From an uncultured Clostridium sp. (GTDB lineage: Bacteria > Bacillota_I > Bacilli_A > RF39 > UBA660), in the NCBI GenBank assembly GCA_947427095.1, contig CANEGO010000003.1, forward strand, positions 62,001 to 126,000: a stretch of 64,000 bases of DNA. The letters are read 5' to 3'. Made by a program: the position numbers and the translations under genes. Positions 16,130-24,583 of this stretch are shown here, one piece after another; within the stretch, counting starts at the first letter, position 1, and every line of letters begins with the position of its first letter. The notes under the pieces are model-generated. The model was not told the DNA's origin and did not search any database. It worked only from the letters and a program-made list of their open reading frames with translations.

Positions 16130-17323
16130 ATGGAGAGAATTATTTTTCATATTGATGTAAATAATGCTTTTTTATCATGGTCAGCTTTAGAGCTACTTAA
16201 AAATGGTAGCAAAATAGATATAAGAACAATTCCTTCGGTAGTAGGTGGGGATGAAAAGAAAAGACATGGAATAGTACTTGCTAAAAGTATGCCGGCGAAA
16301 AAAGCTGGTGTAGTAACTGGAGAACCTATTTATCTAGCTAGGAGGAAAGTTGATAAGTTATACGTAGTAAGTTCTAATAAGCAAAAATATTACGAGTATT
16401 CTGAAAAGTTTTATAAAATATTATGTAAATATAGCCCGATGGTTGAACGCTATTCTATTGATGAATGTTTTTTAGATATGACTGGTATGGAAAAAATGTT
16501 TGGAGACATGGAGTCTTTAGCTTATAAAATAAAAAAAGAGATAAAGGATAATCTTGGCTTTACAGTCAACGTTGGAATTGGAAATTCAAAATTATGTGCA
16601 AAAATGGCTAGTGATTTTGAGAAACCTGATAAGGTTCATACCCTCTTTAATAATGAGATTGAAACTAAGATGTGGCCATTATTGGTTGATAATTTATTTA
16701 TGGTTGGAAAAAGCTCTAGTAAGAAATTACATGAAATGGGAATTAATAAAATTTATGATTTAGCTCATGCAGACGTTAATCTTCTTATTAGACATTTTAA
16801 ATCAATGGGAAAAACAATGTATGAATATGCTAATGGAATAGATAATTCGCCTGTTGAAAGACCGATACCTAAAAATCAGGGAATAGGACATTCAACTACT
16901 TTACCAGAAGATGTTCTTGACTTGTCCTATTTAAAAAAAATTTTACATAAACTATCTTGTATGGTAGGAATGAGGCTTAGGGATGAGAAAAAGTATGCTA
17001 TGGTTGTTACTGTTCAATTGAAAAATAATGATTTTTTTAGTTATGCGCATCAAAAGAAGTTAATGAATCCTATATCATCAAATGAAGATATATATGAAGT
17101 TTCTTGTGAGTTATTAAAAAATATGTGGAAGGAAGAACCTATAAGATTGATAGGATTAAGGGTTAGTAGTTTAACCGATAAAACTTATGAACAAATTTCT
17201 TTGTTTGATGAAACAGGTAAAATGCATAAAAGAAATAAGGTTCAGAAAGCTTTAGATGATATAAATAAAAAGTATGGTAATAATACAATAAGAAGTGCAG
17301 CTTTATTTGACGATAATGAATGA
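16130..17323 (+). CDS. dinB: Y-family translesion DNA polymerase (DinB/UmuC-like)
   Basis: 397 residues from ATG 16130 behind AGAGGTGAT; the GTG at 16121 lies in that site. IIFHIDVNNAFLSWSALELL holds the first catalytic Asp, VERYSIDECFLDMTG the second acidic pair, and VNVGIGNSKLCAKMASDFEKP the palm/helix-hairpin region. The C-terminus ends QISLFDETG, a beta-clamp binding motif. Length is slightly above E. coli DinB. It copies past DNA lesions. A degenerate LexA-like box in the promoter hints at SOS control. Whether it is closest to DinB or to the UvrX group cannot be settled by eye. Confidence 0.9.
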   Translation: MERIIFHIDVNNAFLSWSALELLKNGSKIDIRTIPSVVGGDEKKRHGIVLAKSMPAKKAGVVTGEPIYLARRKVDKLYVVSSNKQKYYEYSEKFYKILCKYSPMVERYSIDECFLDMTGMEKMFGDMESLAYKIKKEIKDNLGFTVNVGIGNSKLCAKMASDFEKPDKVHTLFNNEIETKMWPLLVDNLFMVGKSSSKKLHEMGINKIYDLAHADVNLLIRHFKSMGKTMYEYANGIDNSPVERPIPKNQGIGHSTTLPEDVLDLSYLKKILHKLSCMVGMRLRDEKKYAMVVTVQLKNNDFFSYAHQKKLMNPISSNEDIYEVSCELLKNMWKEEPIRLIGLRVSSLTDKTYEQISLFDETGKMHKRNKVQKALDDINKKYGNNTIRSAALFDDNE

Positions 17324-17430
17324 ATATGATATACTCATTAAAGATTTATATTTTTACTGACAAGAACTCCTTATTTAAGTTGTATTCTATATCATAAAAC
17401 ATTAAATCAATATTAATAAGGAGGATTAAA

Positions 17431-17625
17431 ATGGACAAAAAGTTCGAAGACGAAACTATCGTTTGTAAAGACTGTGGTAAGGAATTTGTATTTACAGCAG
17501 GAGAAAAAGAATTTTATGATCGTAATGGTTTAACAAATAAACCAGTAAGATGTAAAGAGTGTAGAGAAGCTAAAAAAGCTGCTTTTAACAAACGCAAAGA
17601 ATCATATAAAAATAATAATGCATAA
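17431..17625 (+). CDS. Zinc-ribbon protein (zf-trcl type)
   Basis: 64 residues behind a full AAGGAGG. It has CKDCGK at 12-17 and CKECRE at 41-46, the paired CxxC knuckles of the small zinc-ribbon family, with a basic C-terminal tail (AAFNKRKESYKNN). Likely a nucleic-acid-associated accessory protein. The strong ribosome site and private terminator suggest high expression. Exact role unknown. Confidence 0.88.
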   Translation: MDKKFEDETIVCKDCGKEFVFTAGEKEFYDRNGLTNKPVRCKECREAKKAAFNKRKESYKNNNA

Positions 17626-17626
17626 A

Positions 17627-17650
17627 AAAATCCTATTGATAGGATTTTTT
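17627..17650 (+). terminator. Terminator shared by convergent genes
   Basis: AAAATCCTAT pairs with ATAGGATTTT around TG; A and T runs on both sides let it serve the zinc-ribbon gene and the minus-strand lipoprotein gene. Confidence 0.88.
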
Positions 17651-18404
17651 ATTTACTATAAGAATAATCTTTTACTTCTGTTTGTCCTTCAGAGTCGGCG
17701 TATACTATTTTTGAGTTAACTGGTACTATAAAATCAGTACATACACTAATGTTTCTAGGTGTTTTATCATTAGGCCCCTTTACTAATAAATCATAAACAA
17801 TTTGTATTTTATTGGCATAAACACCTGATTCAAGATAATCTGATTCCGTAAATCTTCTTTGATTTACAGAACCGTTTGTATAACCATATAAACCATAATA
17901 ACTTCCACTTATAAAATCTTGGTTACACCCTTCTATGGCGTTAACACCATAGTATGATATTTCATTTGAAATAGGAAAACCTATCATTTGCGTGTTATGG
18001 ATTCTGTCATCCATAGAATCTTGTAATATACCATCCATTGCCGCATATTTTGATTTTATTGACGTATCAATATGAATGTTATCGATGTATACCTCCGTAT
18101 CAGACTTTAAACCAGAAGTATAGACTTTTAAGTATAAGAATTTATCAGATGTTATTCTCCATTCTCTTTTTGTTTCATCATCAAAACTATATTCGGTTTC
18201 TAGTTTGAAACTTTCTCCTGGAATATTTAAAGATTGATGTAATCCAGCACTTATATCTTCACCATTTTGTTCTACAATATCATACTGTTCATTAGCGGCC
18301 ATTTCTTTAGGTGTACAACCGGAAAAGGAACCAATAAAAGTACAAGCTAGTAAAATGCAAGCTCCCTTTTTTAATTTATTCTTTAAATTTTGATTTTCTT
18401 TCAT
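17649..18404 (-). CDS. Lipoprotein of unknown function
   Basis: 251 residues. A lysine-rich start (KNKLKKG), a hydrophobic stretch and the lipobox FSGC place the lipid-modified Cys near residue 29. The mature part is an acidic, Tyr- and Ser-rich beta-looking domain (EREWRI-like strands, FLYLKVYTSG, VYIDNIHIDT) with no catalytic motif I can name. It faces away from the tRNA-His gene and is terminated at the shared hairpin. Anchored on the outer face of the membrane. Confidence 0.82.
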   Translation of the reverse strand: MKENQNLKNKLKKGACILLACTFIGSFSGCTPKEMAANEQYDIVEQNGEDISAGLHQSLNIPGESFKLETEYSFDDETKREWRITSDKFLYLKVYTSGLKSDTEVYIDNIHIDTSIKSKYAAMDGILQDSMDDRIHNTQMIGFPISNEISYYGVNAIEGCNQDFISGSYYGLYGYTNGSVNQRRFTESDYLESGVYANKIQIVYDLLVKGPNDKTPRNISVCTDFIVPVNSKIVYADSEGQTEVKDYSYSK

Positions 18405-18547
18405 ATAAAATTCCCCCTAATTAATTTAATTTTTGATTACTATATCACAATTAATGCTAAATATCAATAATTTAGTGATTATATATTGATTTTATTTATT
18501 ATGTTTGTTAAAATACTACTAGCATTTAATTAATGCATAATTTATTT

Positions 18548-18624
18548 GGCGGAGTTGGTGAAGTGGTTAACACACTGGTTTGTGGCACCAGCATACGTGG
18601 GTTCGATTCCCACACTCCGCCCCA
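18548..18624 (+). tRNA. tRNA-His (GTG)
   Basis: 77 bases with an encoded CCA. The acceptor arm GGCGGAGT pairs with ACTCCGCC over eight base pairs, including the extra G at -1 opposite C73 that identifies tRNA-His. The anticodon arm CTGGT-TTGTGGC-ACCAG puts GTG in the anticodon, and the T arm carries GTTCGATTC. Confidence 0.98.
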
Positions 18625-18637
18625 TTATTGTGAAATC

Positions 18638-18653
18638 AAACCTTTTGGTTTTT
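18638..18653 (+). terminator. Terminator after tRNA-His
   Basis: AAACC (18638-18642), loop TTTT, GGTTT (18647-18651), then T. A second, stronger hairpin follows 13 bases on. Confidence 0.65.
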
Positions 18654-18663
18654 AAATATTAAG

Positions 18664-18702
18664 AAAGCCTAATGTTTCTAAAAGAAAATTAGGCTTTATT
18701 TA
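18664..18702 (+). terminator. Second hairpin terminator after tRNA-His
   Basis: AAAGCCTAAT (18664-18673) pairs perfectly with ATTAGGCTTT (18688-18697), followed by ATTTA. It lies directly upstream of the next gene's ribosome site, so it could also act on that gene's leader. Confidence 0.75.
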
Positions 18703-18720
18703 ATAAAGAGGATAGTAAAT

Positions 18721-19158
18721 ATGCTTAAATCAATTTTAACTGATGCGCTTAAAAACAACGAGTTTCAAAATGTATATAATTATGGCATAAAAAATGGTTT
18801 AATTATGCCATTTTCAAGTAATTTTATTAATGAAATGAAAGATTATCATATTCCGTTTATAGATTGTACTTTATATGATTATTTTCAAAATGGCGATAAT
18901 ATCGGCTTTTGTTTAGAAGCTTGCAATTATTTGGCGGAGATGTTTGATGAATATGAAATATATAAAGGAATATTGCCGGCAATTAAAAATACAAAAAGGT
19001 CTCCAAATGGAGAACATGCTTGGCTTGTTTCTGATGGTATGATATATGATACTAGTTTATTATTAGTAATTGATGAAAGTTTATCTGAGTTATTAGGTTA
19101 TAATCCGCAAGGATTAGTTAAAACAAATAAAAAATGTAAAAGAAATAAGATACATTAA
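18721..19158 (+). CDS. Small protein with Cys-His-Asp arrangement, unknown
   Basis: 145 residues behind AAAGAGG. GFCLEACNYLAEMF (Cys about 64), GEHAWLV (His about 99) and IYDTS (Asp about 110) have the order of a transglutaminase/papain-like catalytic set, where the Cys begins a helix and the His sits in a strand. The C-terminus is short and basic (KTNKKCKRNKIH) and might be truncated relative to a longer relative. No signal peptide. Activity is inference. Confidence 0.55.
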   Translation: MLKSILTDALKNNEFQNVYNYGIKNGLIMPFSSNFINEMKDYHIPFIDCTLYDYFQNGDNIGFCLEACNYLAEMFDEYEIYKGILPAIKNTKRSPNGEHAWLVSDGMIYDTSLLLVIDESLSELLGYNPQGLVKTNKKCKRNKIH

Positions 19159-19198
19159 AGTTTTAAGCCACCTTTAGTTAACGGACACATTTGAAAAT

Positions 19199-19232
19199 AA
19201 CTTACGGATTATAAAAGGTTCGTGAGTTTTTA
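19199..19232 (+). terminator. Intrinsic terminator
   Basis: AACTTACG (19199-19206) and CGTGAGTT (19221-19228) pair with one G-U, followed by TTTT. Confidence 0.7.
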
Positions 19233-19276
19233 TTTTATATAATTGACTTAAAGTTCTATTTATAGAAAGGAATATT

Positions 19277-19687
19277 ATGATGATGAAAGATGAGTTTTTG
19301 AATTTAGAAAATAGTTATAATAGATTAAAGAAAGAATATATGGAGCACGGAAAGCTAATTATTGCATATGATTTTGATAGTACTGTTTTTGACTATCATA
19401 ATACCGGTTCATCTTATGAAATGGTTAGAGAACTTATTAGAAAGTGGAAAAATCATGCGTATTTCATTGTGTTTACTTCTTCAGAAAGTGATAGATTTGA
19501 TGAAATTAGAAAAATTTTAGATGAATTAAATTTACCATATGATGGCATTAATGAAGATGCACCCTTTATACCATTTAAAGGAAGAAAAGTTTATTATAAT
19601 ATTTTATTAGATGACAGGGCAGGATTAGCACAAACTTATGGTGAACTAAATAGATTATATGATGAGGTGATAAAACCAAATAAATAG
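19277..19687 (+). CDS. HAD-like phosphatase, short
   Basis: 136 residues; start among three successive Met codons, behind AAAGG. IIAYDFDSTVFDY is HAD motif I with both Asp residues, FIVFTSSES matches motif II (hydrophobic strand then Ser/Thr), and YNILLDDRAGL is a motif IV-like acidic pair. There is no room for a large cap, so it is a minimal C0-type member. Probably acts on a small phosphorylated substrate; substrate unknown. Confidence 0.75.
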   Translation: MMMKDEFLNLENSYNRLKKEYMEHGKLIIAYDFDSTVFDYHNTGSSYEMVRELIRKWKNHAYFIVFTSSESDRFDEIRKILDELNLPYDGINEDAPFIPFKGRKVYYNILLDDRAGLAQTYGELNRLYDEVIKPNK

Positions 19688-19782
19688 TTTTTATTTAAAG
19701 GGTGTATAAAATTTTATAGTTCTAATTAAATAAAATTACATAATAGACGCTTTATTAAATATAATTTAATGAGGTGTTTTTT

Positions 19783-20772
19783 ATAAAAAAAGTTTTAATT
19801 TTATTTGGTGGTAATTCAAGTGAACATTATGTATCTTGTAAATCTGCTGAAAGTATAATTGAAAACATAGATAAAAAGTTATTTGAAGTTGAAGTTGCTG
19901 GTATTGATTTTGATAATACTTGGTATAAGTTTAGTGATGATTTAAGTTATTTGAAGAGTGGTAATTGGAAAGAAGCTAACATATTAAAAATTGATAATAT
20001 AATAAAATATATAAAAGAGTTTGATGTAGTATTTCCAATAACTCATGGAACAAATGGAGAGGATGGGAAACTACAAGGAATGCTAGAACTATTTAATATT
20101 CCGTTTGTTGGATGTAAGACTTTAGCAAGCGGTATTGGAATGGATAAGGGTGTTTCAAAAGTAATGTTTGATAAACTAGGTATTTCTCAAGTACCATATT
20201 TAGTTATTAATGAGAGTTATAAAATAAATGATATTATAGAACAAATAGAATTTCCAGTTATTGTTAAACCTGCTAATGGAGGATCTTCTATAGGTATTAA
20301 TAAAGCGAATGATAAGAAAGAGTTAGTAAGAGCTATTAAAGAAGCTAAAAAGTATGATAAAAAAATTATTATAGAAAAATTTATTAAAGCAAGAGAATTA
20401 GAAGTTGCAGTATTAGAAAATAAAGGAAATATATTATGTTCTAATCCAGGAGAAATAAAATCAGCTAATGAGTTTTATGATTATGATGCTAAATATGTAA
20501 ATAGTAAATCTACAACTATAATTCCTGATGATATACCGTTAAGCATAGTGGATAAAATTAAGGAATATGCTAAAAAAATATTTAAAGGATTAAACTGTAA
20601 TGGATATGCTAGAGTAGACTTTTTCTATGATGAAAAAAGTGAAGAAATATATATAAACGAAATTAATACCATACCAGGTTTTACATCTATTAGTATGTAT
20701 CCTAAACTAATTGAAAGTATCGGTATTAACTATACTGATTTGATAACAATATTGATTAATAATTCATATTAA
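19783..20772 (+). CDS. ddl: D-alanine--D-alanine ligase, apparent AUA start
   Basis: 329 residues if read from ATA 19783. GAGGTG at 19771-19776 is six bases upstream of that codon, and the family N-terminus KKVLILFGGNSSEHYVSCKSAES begins directly after it. The only standard alternative, GTG 19774, is part of the ribosome site. The ATP-grasp body is complete: ITHGTNGEDGKLQGMLELF, VKPANGGSSIGI, EVAVLEN and INEINTIPGFT. The omega-loop FYDYDAKY has the Tyr typical of D-Ala-D-Ala rather than D-Ala-D-Lac enzymes. It joins two D-alanines for peptidoglycan, so the host has a wall. Confidence 0.93.
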   Translation: MKKVLILFGGNSSEHYVSCKSAESIIENIDKKLFEVEVAGIDFDNTWYKFSDDLSYLKSGNWKEANILKIDNIIKYIKEFDVVFPITHGTNGEDGKLQGMLELFNIPFVGCKTLASGIGMDKGVSKVMFDKLGISQVPYLVINESYKINDIIEQIEFPVIVKPANGGSSIGINKANDKKELVRAIKEAKKYDKKIIIEKFIKARELEVAVLENKGNILCSNPGEIKSANEFYDYDAKYVNSKSTTIIPDDIPLSIVDKIKEYAKKIFKGLNCNGYARVDFFYDEKSEEIYINEINTIPGFTSISMYPKLIESIGINYTDLITILINNSY

Positions 20773-20794
20773 CAGAACTTAATTAAGTTCTGTT
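20771..20794 (+). terminator. 24-base perfect palindrome, terminator between convergent genes
   Basis: 20771-20794 is a perfect 24-base palindrome with outer arm AACAGAACTTAA, overlapping the ddl stop and the stop of the minus-strand protease gene. It has no T run after it on the + strand, so termination there may be weak. Confidence 0.65.
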
Positions 20795-21995
20795 AATTGT
20801 TTATATATTTTTTATTTATTATTAATGTTATTACACAATTTTTAAGAAAGTTGTTGGTCATTATTAAATGACCTTTATATTTCCCATGATAACCAAAGCT
20901 ATTGTCTACTTTAAATTGCTTTGTTTCACCATTTTTAATATAAGCACCAGTAATACACATAGCATGATCATAATTAGTTATATCTAAACTAAGTTTATAA
21001 ATATTTAGTAGTTTTCTTATGTTTAATGTCTCATCGTATTTAAAAATATCATCATCTAATATGTTAGTTTCGTAATCTAAAGAAGTAGATTTTTCTGCTG
21101 AAAACCAAACCCCGATTCCATCTTTTAATTGAGAAATAATAGCTTTTTCAATTTTATCTTGGGAAAGTGTTATTATTTCTTCATTTTCTTTTAAATACAT
21201 ACTAGGAATAAATGAGTAACTATTCATTAAATCATATTTATCATAAGGAGTTACCGTAACATATTCATCTAAAGATGTTTTCAAATATTTATTTCTAAAC
21301 TCTAAAGGGGTTAGTTTTTCTTTTTTATACTCAAACATAGTAGGTGGATTACCAATTACTTTAGATAGGAAGATATAAGCCTCATTTATTAATATATCTT
21401 TTAGTGTATCATCATTTTCCCCATTTCTATTAATTAAAACGGTTGCGTCTGTTTTTACTTTCCTTTTTAACAATTCTATAACCTTATTTGCATCATATTT
21501 GTTAGTTACTTCTTTCATATATTTGGATGTAACAAGACCATACTTATTAATTATTTTTTTACAAGAGTTAAAAGTACCTGCTATGCAAATATATTTATTA
21601 GCTTTTTCATTAATCATTTCTAAACTTATATCATTTTCTTTTAATAACTCATTATAAAAAGTATTTACCTTTTCTAATTTATCATAAAAGTCTATGTATG
21701 TTGCAGATAAATCTAAACCTTTAGTGTTTACACTATTATCTTTTTTCATAATACTTTTTATCATTCTTAAAAATGCGTAAATATTACATTCGTAGCTTTG
21801 TTTTTGATCATACATTTTCATTTCTGGTATTTGTATATTAAACTTGTAAGAAGTATTTTTTATAAGTTTTTTATTTAAACATACATTTTCTAAACCATTT
21901 TCATAAATATCATTTTCTAAAGTAGTATTATTTTTATTGTTTAAATATTCTTTTTGATATTTATTTATATCCCCTAATTTAATCTCTTTATTCAT
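20793..21995 (-). CDS. PepC/bleomycin hydrolase-like cysteine peptidase (divergent)
   Basis: 400 residues from the ATG at 21995, which follows CTTGGTGAT; the frame extends nine codons further but without a site. DQKQSYECNIYAFLRM aligns with the NQxxSGRCW active-site segment of aminopeptidase C, keeping the oxyanion Gln and the Cys but with Asn for Trp. YDHAMCITGAY and KVDNSFGYHGKYKGH keep the catalytic His and Asn. The full protein is about 40 residues shorter than PepC. PepC enzymes are cytosolic hexameric aminopeptidases; activity here is likely but substrate range may differ. Confidence 0.75.
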   Translation of the reverse strand: MNKEIKLGDINKYQKEYLNNKNNTTLENDIYENGLENVCLNKKLIKNTSYKFNIQIPEMKMYDQKQSYECNIYAFLRMIKSIMKKDNSVNTKGLDLSATYIDFYDKLEKVNTFYNELLKENDISLEMINEKANKYICIAGTFNSCKKIINKYGLVTSKYMKEVTNKYDANKVIELLKRKVKTDATVLINRNGENDDTLKDILINEAYIFLSKVIGNPPTMFEYKKEKLTPLEFRNKYLKTSLDEYVTVTPYDKYDLMNSYSFIPSMYLKENEEIITLSQDKIEKAIISQLKDGIGVWFSAEKSTSLDYETNILDDDIFKYDETLNIRKLLNIYKLSLDITNYDHAMCITGAYIKNGETKQFKVDNSFGYHGKYKGHLIMTNNFLKNCVITLIINKKYINN

Positions 21996-22033
21996 AGTAT
22001 CACCAAGTATATTATACAACAAAGTTTGTAAAT

Positions 22034-22061
22034 TTGAAAAATATAATTTATATGTTATAAT
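22034..22061 (+). promoter_or_regulatory. Promoter of the YHYH-protein gene
   Basis: TTGAAA (22034-22039), 16-base spacer, TATAAT (22056-22061). Transcription would start near 22068, just ahead of a leader hairpin. Confidence 0.75.
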
Positions 22062-22076
22062 TAAAGCAGTTGAAGG

Positions 22077-22112
22077 GCTAGTACAGACTTTGATGTTTGT
22101 ATTAGCTTTTTT
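22077..22112 (+). terminator. Leader terminator (attenuator-like) in the 5' UTR of the YHYH gene
   Basis: GCTAGTACAGAC (22077-22088) pairs with GTTTGTATTAGC (22095-22106) over 12 positions with two G-U pairs, followed at once by T6. It lies between the promoter and the ribosome site AAAGGAG, so it would end most transcripts before the gene. No upstream + strand gene needs it. Confidence 0.75.
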
Positions 22113-22130
22113 GATAAAGGAGTAAGAGTA

Positions 22131-22919
22131 GTGAGAAAAGTATTAAGAATTTTATTTTTAGGGAGTTTCATCTTTATAATTCCTATATTATTAGTATCAG
22201 CTCATCCAGGAAGAACAGATTCGAGAGGATGCCATACTTGTAGGACCAACTGTGCTAAATGGGGACTTTCTACCGGTCAATATCACTGTCATAATGGTGG
22301 AGGATCATCTTCTGGTAGTAGAAGTTATAATACAACAACCAGAAGAACAACTACTATAAGACAAGTTTATGGGTGTATGGATAAAACTGCAATAAATTAT
22401 AATTATAGTGCAAACGTATCAGATGGAAGTTGTCAGTACGAGAAAATAGAAACATCTAAAGAAAATATTTATTATAGTACGGAAACAAAAGGCTCTTTAA
22501 CTAGTGGTGAAAAAGAAATTATAAGAGAAGGTAAAAATGGTGAAAAGGAAGTAACGTTTAAGAAAATAGTAAATGAAAACGGCACTGAAGTTTCAAGTGA
22601 AAAGGTTAATGAAACTGTTATTGTAGAACCAGTAAATGAAATAGTTGAATATCGTAAAAAAACGACTAAGGAAAAAGTAACCACAAAAGAAGAAAAAGAA
22701 AGTAATACACCACTTATATTTACTATAATTTTATTAATAGTAAATATATATTATGGTTATAAAAATAAAGATGTTAATTTATTAATTAACAAAATAAGAT
22801 TAATTGATTCTAAAGCAAAATATATTTTATATTTTTTATATTTTATCTTTGTAATTCCGGTGTTTATAGATATAGTATTAGTAATAATAGATTTCCTTAA
22901 GAAAAATAAACAAAAGTAA
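22131..22919 (+). CDS. Exported YHYH-domain protein with C-terminal membrane spans
   Basis: 262 residues from GTG 22131 behind AAAGGAG. A signal segment (residues 1-24) is followed by HPGRTDSRGCHTCRTNC and YHCHNGG, the YHYH-type Cys/His cluster that may bind metal. A Ser-rich linker leads to GCMDKTAINYNYSANVSDG, close to the repeat GCxDPxAxNYNPxAxxDDGSC found in surface proteins. A Lys/Glu-rich stalk and two hydrophobic spans end the protein. It is thus anchored and exposed. Expression appears gated by the leader terminator. Role unknown. Confidence 0.78.
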   Translation: MRKVLRILFLGSFIFIIPILLVSAHPGRTDSRGCHTCRTNCAKWGLSTGQYHCHNGGGSSSGSRSYNTTTRRTTTIRQVYGCMDKTAINYNYSANVSDGSCQYEKIETSKENIYYSTETKGSLTSGEKEIIREGKNGEKEVTFKKIVNENGTEVSSEKVNETVIVEPVNEIVEYRKKTTKEKVTTKEEKESNTPLIFTIILLIVNIYYGYKNKDVNLLINKIRLIDSKAKYILYFLYFIFVIPVFIDIVLVIIDFLKKNKQK

Positions 22920-22946
22920 AACTTACCTTTAAAAGGTAAGTTTTTT
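22919..22946 (+). terminator. Intrinsic terminator
   Basis: AAACTTACCTTT pairs with AAAGGTAAGTTT across a one-base gap (the loop opens to four or more), then TTT. Confidence 0.88.
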
Positions 22947-23014
22947 AATTTTATTGTAACAAGAGATTTGTCTTTAATTAAATTATGTGTAATAATGGGT
23001 ATAAGAGGTATAAA

Positions 23015-23800
23015 ATGAGTGAAGTAAAACAATTATTACATGATAGATATATAGATTTTTGGACGGATATTTATAATATTGAACAAGATGAAGTTAAATG
23101 TTTGAAAAGGTATGTAGATTATGTTGAAAACACTTTAAGAGATTATGATATGACTAGTATGTCTTATGATAAAATGAAAAGCTTTTTTATGATGAAACAA
23201 CTCGATTATGTACAGGAGGCATTATCATGTATGCTTCAAGGTAATTACAATAGCCTTTCTTGTATGATTAGAATTATGATTGAAAATTATATAACTTTTT
23301 ATTTAATTAAAAAGTATAAATCAAAAGATTTGTGGAAGTATTGGTATGTATATGGTTCTTATAAGGCGTATAGGATTATAGGTCATGAACCTCTTAGAAG
23401 TATGATGAAACAAAAATACTTCGAAATGTGTGAAATACTTGATATACAGGATACGGATATTTTTGATATGCAGTCTTATAGCTGGCTTAAAAAAGTTGTG
23501 TTTTTAAAAAAGTATAATTTTAAACAAGCATGTAATTTAGTTGATGAAAACTTATACAAGGACTTTAATTATTTAAGTGAAAGAGTTCATAACAATAATA
23601 TGATTTTTAAAACTTTTGGAGTAGATATGAAAGTATTAAGTAAGTTTATTTATACTATTTACGACCTTACAGATAGAACTATAAAGTTATATGATCATAG
23701 ATATGTAAGAAGAATTATGTATAATAATTTATCTGTTAGATTGTTAGAAAGCTTAGATGTTTGTCTTAATTATAAGGAAGCGTTTCCTAATAATATATAA
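23015..23800 (+). CDS. DUF5677-like protein (tentative)
   Basis: 261 residues from ATG 23015, behind AGAGGTATAAA; the frame upstream lacks a site. The segment ALSCMLQGNYNSLSCMIRIMIENYITFYLI matches the helical pattern of DUF5677 proteins, in which a Gly-Asn/Gly-Xaa turn precedes an Arg-rich then Glu-containing helix. The rest is all-helical with many Tyr and Lys. No signal or membrane span. DUF5677 proteins are often found in mobile or defence regions but have no known activity. Confidence 0.55.
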   Translation: MSEVKQLLHDRYIDFWTDIYNIEQDEVKCLKRYVDYVENTLRDYDMTSMSYDKMKSFFMMKQLDYVQEALSCMLQGNYNSLSCMIRIMIENYITFYLIKKYKSKDLWKYWYVYGSYKAYRIIGHEPLRSMMKQKYFEMCEILDIQDTDIFDMQSYSWLKKVVFLKKYNFKQACNLVDENLYKDFNYLSERVHNNNMIFKTFGVDMKVLSKFIYTIYDLTDRTIKLYDHRYVRRIMYNNLSVRLLESLDVCLNYKEAFPNNI

Positions 23801-23829
23801 TAACCTAAATTTGAAATGAGAGAAAAATC

Positions 23830-24522
23830 ATGAAATCAGATGCTTATAAAATTAATAATGCTGTGGAAAAAATTAAAATTGGTAAAAGTACTTCGTTTTT
23901 AGATGGAAGAGAACTTAAGTTAGTCACAGCAAAACTTAAAAAAGGTGAGTATAACGTATATTATCCATACAAAGATAGTGAAAAAGTAATGTTATACATA
24001 GGAAAAGTTCCCGATGTTAAACTTTTTAAAATCAATACTGTGGAAAAAATAAGACATCAAGATATATTAGGAAGTTTATTTGCGCTTAACATAGATTCAT
24101 CCTGCTTTGGAGATATTGTTTTATATAATGAAGATTATTATGTGTTTATTACCCAAGGAATGGCTTTATATATAAAGGATAATTTAAACCAAATTGGTAA
24201 AAGTAAGGTTATTTTAGAAGAAGTAAGTTTAAATACTTTGCATAATTATGAAAGAACGTATGAAGAAAATGAAATTATAATATCAAGTCTTAGAATTGAT
24301 AATGTGGTTTCAGCGATAATTAATTCATCTAGAAGTAAGGTGGTAGATAAGATAAAAACCAAAGAAGTAATAGTTAACTATGAAGTTATGAATAAAAACT
24401 CTTACGTGCTTAAAGAAAATGATATATTTAGTATAAGAAAATACGGTAAGTATAAATTTGTTGGAATAATAAAAAGTACTAAAAAGAATAATTACATTGT
24501 TAAATATTTAAAATATCTGTAA
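23830..24522 (+). CDS. ylmH: YlmH-like S4-domain RNA-binding protein
   Basis: 230 residues. An N-terminal TFGREQ-like module (SFLDGRELKLVTAKLKKGEY, LYIGKVPD) is followed by DILGSLFALNI and FGDIVL, typical of the YlmH middle domain. A C-terminal S4 RNA-binding domain starts near SSLRIDNVVSAIINSSRSK and includes VNYEVMNKNSYVLKENDIFSIR. In other Firmicutes this protein is encoded by the division cluster and acts in rescue of stalled ribosomes or cell division; here it stands outside that cluster. Ends before a weak hairpin. Confidence 0.88.
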   Translation: MKSDAYKINNAVEKIKIGKSTSFLDGRELKLVTAKLKKGEYNVYYPYKDSEKVMLYIGKVPDVKLFKINTVEKIRHQDILGSLFALNIDSSCFGDIVLYNEDYYVFITQGMALYIKDNLNQIGKSKVILEEVSLNTLHNYERTYEENEIIISSLRIDNVVSAIINSSRSKVVDKIKTKEVIVNYEVMNKNSYVLKENDIFSIRKYGKYKFVGIIKSTKKNNYIVKYLKYL

Positions 24523-24583
24523 TATATCTTTTTCTTAAAAAAGATAGTATAATTTATATATAAATTAAGTGGGGTGATGGTAA

